From Chitinophagaceae bacterium (GTDB taxonomy: Bacteria > Bacteroidota > Bacteroidia > Chitinophagales > Chitinophagaceae), in NCBI GenBank assembly GCA_025351145.1, contig JANXWM010000479.1, positions 1 through 10,799 on the forward strand: a stretch of DNA of 10,799 nt, written 5' to 3'. Each line of letters opens with the position of its first letter. Within the stretch, counting starts at the first letter, position 1. Shown one piece after another: positions 7,103 through 10,799 of the stretch. The notes below the pieces were generated by a model. It ran no database searches and was not told where the DNA came from. It saw only the letters and a list, made by a program, of their open reading frames with translations. The translations under genes were made by a program, and so were the position numbers.

Positions 7103-7145
7103 CATCGTTGCGTCGCACTCTTGTACGTTTGGATTATGACTGAAC
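7103..7145 (+). repeat. Dispersed element, copy E (four-base deletion)
   Basis: CATCG at 7103-7107 abuts the exact core TTGCGTCGCACTCTTGTAC at 7108-7126, so the usual four-base spacer is missing. The core is followed by 14 bases and TGAAC at 7141-7145. A T-run plus GAACC ends at 7080, 27 bases before the core. This is the left arm of the mirror pair E/F between recQ and the lipoprotein gene. Confidence 0.85.
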
Positions 7146-7154
7146 AAAATACAA

Positions 7155-7220
7155 TAACCGCAGAGGCGCAAAGCCGCAGAGTATTTGTATTTTCTCTGCA
7201 CCTTTCCATCTCTGCGGTTA
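7155..7220. repeat. 66-base imperfect hairpin between convergent genes
   Basis: TAACCGCAGAG (7155-7165) and CTCTGCGGTTA (7210-7220) pair perfectly over 11 bases. Inside them AAAG/CTTT pairs, and GCAGAG (7176-7181) pairs with CTCTGC (7194-7199) around a 12-base A/T loop; the internal loops are symmetric (4/4 and 2/2), giving two 27-base arms. It could act as a bidirectional terminator for recQ and the opposing lipoprotein gene, but no strong T-tract follows on the plus strand and only a moderately T-rich one on the minus strand. The CGCAGAG/CGCAAAG sequence resembles palindromes common between Bacteroidota genes (recalled). Confidence 0.65.
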
Positions 7221-7240
7221 AAATCTACGCTATGGTAAAA

Positions 7241-7287
7241 GCTGAATAGAATATCTACCGTACAAGAGTGCGACGCAAGGAACGATG
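7241..7287 (-). repeat. Dispersed 47-bp element, copy F
   Basis: On the plus strand: GCTGA at 7241-7245, 14 bases, exact core GTACAAGAGTGCGACGCAA at 7260-7278, the spacer GGAA, CGATG at 7283-7287. This is the right arm of the mirror pair with copy E, 49 bases before the 3' end of the minus-strand gene. Confidence 0.85.
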
Positions 7288-7335
7288 CCCAAAGATTCAA
7301 CTGCTGGTAACATAAAACTTATCTAAGAAAGATCA

Positions 7336-10300
7336 TCATTTTATTTTAATCAGCAATGCACTGCTATCGTTAATCCCTGCAATAAAACTTTGCGTTTTAC
7401 CAGTTTGAATAACCTGCAGGCTACGCACATTTCCACGGATATTTAAACCGCTTTCAGTTTGTGGTGCATACGTAAAACCGCCTTTTCCATTGCCCAGTAA
7501 AACCACGCCGTGATTGGCGCTGTAACGGCCAAATTTTATTCTTGTCCATGTGTTGTTACCCGCCAGCAACATATCTTTTTTGCCATCCTGGTTTACATCT
7601 GCTGTTGCAATTGCATATACTGGTGCGTACTGTGCTTCTAACGGAAGTGTGTGCAGCGCAAACCCTTTACTGCCCTGGTTTTCAAGATAAACGGTCTGCA
7701 TGGTTTCCGCTTTAAGCAGGCCTGCATCTTTTAGCTGATCGGCGCTAAATATATCAGTAATTGTTGCTGTGGCGTACACTTTATATTCAAGAAATTTTTT
7801 CTTTAAACCGGGGAGTTGTTCAGTTAAATCATCACGCGAATTTACGGGGTAAGAAACACCCTGTATGTAGTAACAAAGCACGGGATCAATTGAGCCATTA
7901 CCATCGAAATCTTTGTAGTAAATGCTCATGGGTTCTTTGTCATCAACATGGAACTGCGTGTTTAATCCGCAGTTGCCAATGATAAGATCAAGATCGCCAT
8001 CGCCATCCATATCGGCGGCATTAATTTTATTCCACCACCCGGTACTTGCAAAATGAATATATGTTTCTGATGCATCGCTCAGTTTACCTTTTTGATTGAT
8101 GAAAACTTTTACCGGCATCCATTCGCCAACGACAATCAGATCGGGTTGTTTATCATTATTTAAATCTGCGAATAAAGCATCAGTTACCATGCCCGGTTGC
8201 TGCAATGCGGCACATATATTTGCTGTTGCATCAGTAAATATTCCTTTGCCATTATTGATTAAAATATAACTGCGCGGTGCCGTTGGATATTTGCCCGGCA
8301 CTACTCTGCCACCAACAAATAAATCCATATCACCATCGCCATCTATATCCGCGGCTTTTACACAACCTTTGCTGGCAAGTAATTGCGGCAAAGCATTTTC
8401 CTTTTTTGTAAAATTTCCTTTGCCATCATTTATATAAAGGCGGTCTTGGTAGGCAGCATCGTTCTCATTAAATTCATATCCTCCGCCGGCAACATAGAGG
8501 TCCTGGTCACCGTCGTTATCTGCATCAAAAAATGCAGCGGCTACATCTTCACTTTTAGCATCGCTGTTTAAAGATGATTCTGCTTTAAGCGTAAATGTTC
8601 CATTACTGTTCTGTATAAAAATCTGAGATGGCTGATCTTTTGCACCGCCAATAAAAAAGTCTTCGAGCCCGTCTTTATTAATGTCTGCTGCTTCAATACA
8701 TGGCCCCTGCCTTGAAAGATAATTGGGCAATAAACCCTGCACCGTGAAATCACTGAACTTATTTTCATGATGCTGCACATTTGACAATGTTGATTGCTCA
8801 AGAAGTGTTGATTTTATTTTTGAAAGGGTATCGTAAACCCACTTCTCTTTTGCATCAGAAAGTTTAACGGTGAGTATTTGGTTTGGTTTTACGTTAAGGA
8901 ATTTTTGAAAACTATCATTGGGCCAAATAACCAAAACTGAATCTATTATAGTATTCTTACCAACGCCAAAATCCAATACAGGATCAGAAGATGATTGAAA
9001 GCCACGCACAGGAGATTGTTCCTGGTAATATTCCTGCCCTTTACAGAACAGTTTAACCTTTGCACCAATACCCCTATCATTTGCGGCGTTGCCTTTAAGC
9101 TGAACACGCAGATAATTATTCTTTACAATTTCTTCAGCATTGTTTTTATAAACACCTGCATAATCATTCGATTTATTTATTACAAGGTCAAGGTCGCCGT
9201 CGTTATCAAGGTCTGCATAAGCCGCACCTGCAGAAACACCTGGCTTATCAAAACCCCATTCAGATGTTTTTTTGGTAAACGTTTCGTTGCCGTTGTTTTG
9301 AAATATGTAGCTCGGGATTTGGTGCGTTGGCATTTTGCTTATATAAACAGGAATAGCATCAAAGCTGTCTTTATGCATAGACCGGATCAACCGGTCTATT
9401 GAATATTTCATAAAGTCCATTTCAGTATAATCCTTTACATACCCATTTGTAACAAAGAGGTCTTTGTTGCCATCATTATCATAATCGCCAAATAGCGCCG
9501 ACCAGCTCCAGTCGGTATTGGAAACGCCTGACAATTGCCCTACTTCGCTAAAAGTGCCGTCACCATTGTTTTTCTGCAGCATATTACGGCTGTACTGGTA
9601 ATAAAAACCCTGGTTAAAAAGAAATTGAAACTTATCAAAGTTCTCTGCGCCGCTGTGCATTTTAATAGTCAGGTTATCTTCGGGCATCATGTCTAATGTC
9701 AGCAAATCAACCAGGCCGTCATTATTGTAATCTGCCGCGTCAGAACCCATTGAATAAAGAGAAATATCATCCATTGATTTTCTAAGCTTTTCGGTAAAAG
9801 TTCCATTGCGGTTATTCATAAAAAGATAATCCGGCTCATTAAAATCATTTGATACTGCAACATCCGGCCAGCCATCGTTGTTAAAGTCTGATACAGCGAT
9901 GCCCAAACCAAAAGTGAGCACGTTTGAAGTTATACCTGCGGCAGCAGTTACATCGGTAAAATGCCCATTATCGTTGCGGTATAATTTGCTTGCATAAGCA
10001 TCATTGTGTTCATTACGCAGCGCAGGGTTTTCCTGCACACCTGCTGTATATTTCTGCACCGAATGATTAATAATAAAACAATCAAGATCGCCATCTTTAT
10101 CGTAATCGAAAAAGGCCGATTGTGTAGAATATCCTGAATCTGCCAGGCCATATTTTTTTGCCTGTTCAGAAAAAGTAAGATCGCCGTTATTTATAAAAAG
10201 CAGGTTCTCCCGCATACGGGAATTTACATCTGCACTGCGGCATATATAAATGTCTAATTTGCCATCTCCGTTAACATCGGCCATTGTTGCACCGGTACAC

Positions 10301-10632
10301 CAGCCCTGTTTATCAGCAACACCGCTTTTGGTGGTTATGTCTTCAAACTTAAAATTTCCTTTGTTTAAAAAGAGCCGGTTTTTAACCATATTTCCTGTAA
10401 ATAATATATCCTGTAAACCATCATTGTTTATATCGCCGATAGCAACACCGCCGCCGTTATAGAAATAAATATAATTGGCCACATTAAGCGGTCCGTCGTC
10501 AAAAAAAGTGTTTTGAAAATTGATGCCCGTGCTGCCTGCATCGAGGCTTGTAAATAATGTGTCGGGCTGATTATTACACGAGTAAAAAGCAACTGAAAAT
10601 AATGATAAGAAACAGAAATAATATTTAAACAT
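7336..10632 (-). CDS. Predicted surface lipoprotein with 14 FG-GAP/VCBS loops and a central ASPIC/UnbV domain
   Basis: Large exported protein of 1,098 residues with no assigned reaction. Residues 1-19 look like a lipoprotein signal: one Lys, a hydrophobic stretch and Cys19 in FYSC, a loose Bacteroidota-type lipobox. Seven Ca2+-binding-type loops (DxDxDGxxD-like) precede the middle domain, starting at residues 67, 119, 176, 249, 301, 383 and 474. Residues about 505-595 match the ASPIC/UnbV domain (GIGAKVKLFCKGQ, QSPVRGFQSSSDPVLDFGVG, DSVLVIWPN). Seven more loops follow, at 650, 703, 762, 823, 874, 908 and 1012; those at 823 (Lys for Gly) and 908 (Asn for Asp) are imperfect. Two seven-bladed beta-propellers are inferred. 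Proteins of this length and layout are frequent in Bacteroidota, often near SusC/SusD genes (recalled); none is in view. A role in binding glycans or proteins at the cell surface is a guess. The start at 10632 is the first ATG and gives the signal peptide. Confidence 0.9.
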   Translation of the reverse strand: MFKYYFCFLSLFSVAFYSCNNQPDTLFTSLDAGSTGINFQNTFFDDGPLNVANYIYFYNGGGVAIGDINNDGLQDILFTGNMVKNRLFLNKGNFKFEDITTKSGVADKQGWCTGATMADVNGDGKLDIYICRSADVNSRMRENLLFINNGDLTFSEQAKKYGLADSGYSTQSAFFDYDKDGDLDCFIINHSVQKYTAGVQENPALRNEHNDAYASKLYRNDNGHFTDVTAAAGITSNVLTFGLGIAVSDFNNDGWPDVAVSNDFNEPDYLFMNNRNGTFTEKLRKSMDDISLYSMGSDAADYNNDGLVDLLTLDMMPEDNLTIKMHSGAENFDKFQFLFNQGFYYQYSRNMLQKNNGDGTFSEVGQLSGVSNTDWSWSALFGDYDNDGNKDLFVTNGYVKDYTEMDFMKYSIDRLIRSMHKDSFDAIPVYISKMPTHQIPSYIFQNNGNETFTKKTSEWGFDKPGVSAGAAYADLDNDGDLDLVINKSNDYAGVYKNNAEEIVKNNYLRVQLKGNAANDRGIGAKVKLFCKGQEYYQEQSPVRGFQSSSDPVLDFGVGKNTIIDSVLVIWPNDSFQKFLNVKPNQILTVKLSDAKEKWVYDTLSKIKSTLLEQSTLSNVQHHENKFSDFTVQGLLPNYLSRQGPCIEAADINKDGLEDFFIGGAKDQPSQIFIQNSNGTFTLKAESSLNSDAKSEDVAAAFFDADNDGDQDLYVAGGGYEFNENDAAYQDRLYINDGKGNFTKKENALPQLLASKGCVKAADIDGDGDMDLFVGGRVVPGKYPTAPRSYILINNGKGIFTDATANICAALQQPGMVTDALFADLNNDKQPDLIVVGEWMPVKVFINQKGKLSDASETYIHFASTGWWNKINAADMDGDGDLDLIIGNCGLNTQFHVDDKEPMSIYYKDFDGNGSIDPVLCYYIQGVSYPVNSRDDLTEQLPGLKKKFLEYKVYATATITDIFSADQLKDAGLLKAETMQTVYLENQGSKGFALHTLPLEAQYAPVYAIATADVNQDGKKDMLLAGNNTWTRIKFGRYSANHGVVLLGNGKGGFTYAPQTESGLNIRGNVRSLQVIQTGKTQSFIAGINDSSALLIKIK

Positions 10633-10697
10633 GCCAGTATAGTTAATAGCTGTAAATGTAGAAAAGAATTTTTTTAGCCTGTCATTTGTTCTTTGGT

Positions 10698-10744
10698 GAT
10701 CGCCTCTTGCGTCGCACTCTTGTACAGTCTGAATTATATGGAGC
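10698..10744 (+). repeat. Dispersed 47-bp element, copy G
   Basis: GATCG at 10698-10702 (CATCG in others), the spacer CCTC, exact core TTGCGTCGCACTCTTGTAC at 10707-10725, 14 bases, GGAGC at 10740-10744. A run of seven T and AGCC ends at 10679, 27 bases before the core. It lies upstream of the minus-strand lipoprotein gene, with the hairpin-forming strand in the same sense as that gene. No clear minus-strand promoter was found in 10633-10799. Confidence 0.83.
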
Positions 10745-10799
10745 GGTAGGTTGCGTGTACAGCAAGTTATATAAAACCAAGCGGTTAAACACGCGCAGC

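Noticed and set aside
7094..7300. 68-codon minus-strand reading frame between recQ and the lipoprotein gene
   Set aside because: It lies wholly within copies E and F and the hairpin between them; its QECDAT segment is the translated repeat core.
8995..9402. 135-codon plus-strand reading frame antisense to the lipoprotein gene
   Set aside because: The opposite strand is a clear repeat-domain coding sequence; this frame is its shadow and has no recognisable domain.
10751..10760. TTGCGTGTAC, possibly an eighth core with a nine-base internal deletion
   Set aside because: Only the two ends of the core are present, and no TGARC box follows at the expected spacing; too short to call.

Overview
The window reads as chromosomal DNA of a member of the Bacteroidota, most likely the Chitinophagaceae or a close relative. 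The grounds are: start codons without clear Shine-Dalgarno sequences, one good match to the Bacteroidota -7 promoter box TAnnTTTG, protein types typical of the phylum (a two-propeller FG-GAP/ASPIC lipoprotein of about 1,100 residues, a RecQ without HRDC), and intergenic palindromes built on CCCCT/AGGGG and CGCAAAG/CTTTGCG. The family-level placement is inference.

Layout: ilvC (82-1128, +) and ilvA (1284-2543, +) encode two branched-chain amino-acid enzymes and are separated by a rho-independent terminator. After a 468-base gene-free stretch come a Cu(I)-type P1B ATPase (3012-5123, +) and, 27 bases later, a RecQ-family helicase (5151-7058, +), probably one transcript. Converging on recQ from the other strand is a large predicted surface lipoprotein with FG-GAP/VCBS repeats and a central ASPIC/UnbV domain (7336-10632, -). 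No tRNA, rRNA, CRISPR array, transposase or phage gene is visible. The genes themselves are ordinary housekeeping and accessory genes.

The striking feature is between the genes. Every intergenic gap longer than 100 bases carries one or more copies of the same element: seven copies (called A to G here), none in coding sequence. Each has a 19-base core TTGCGTCGCACTCTTGTAC (four copies exact, two with one change, one with two), followed by exactly 14 variable bases and then TGARC or a close variant. Most copies also have CATCG or a near match four bases before the core. A weaker T-run plus GARCC-like box lies 27-28 bases upstream in several copies. Read on the opposite strand, the core can form the small RNA hairpin CGYAC-AAGA-GTGCG, and the single change in copy D turns its G-U wobble into a G-C pair. 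Copies occur singly or as mirror pairs; the clearest pair (E/F) encloses a 66-base hairpin between two convergent genes. This looks like a dispersed REP-like or MITE-like family, or a structured RNA or protein-binding element; which of these cannot be decided from one window.
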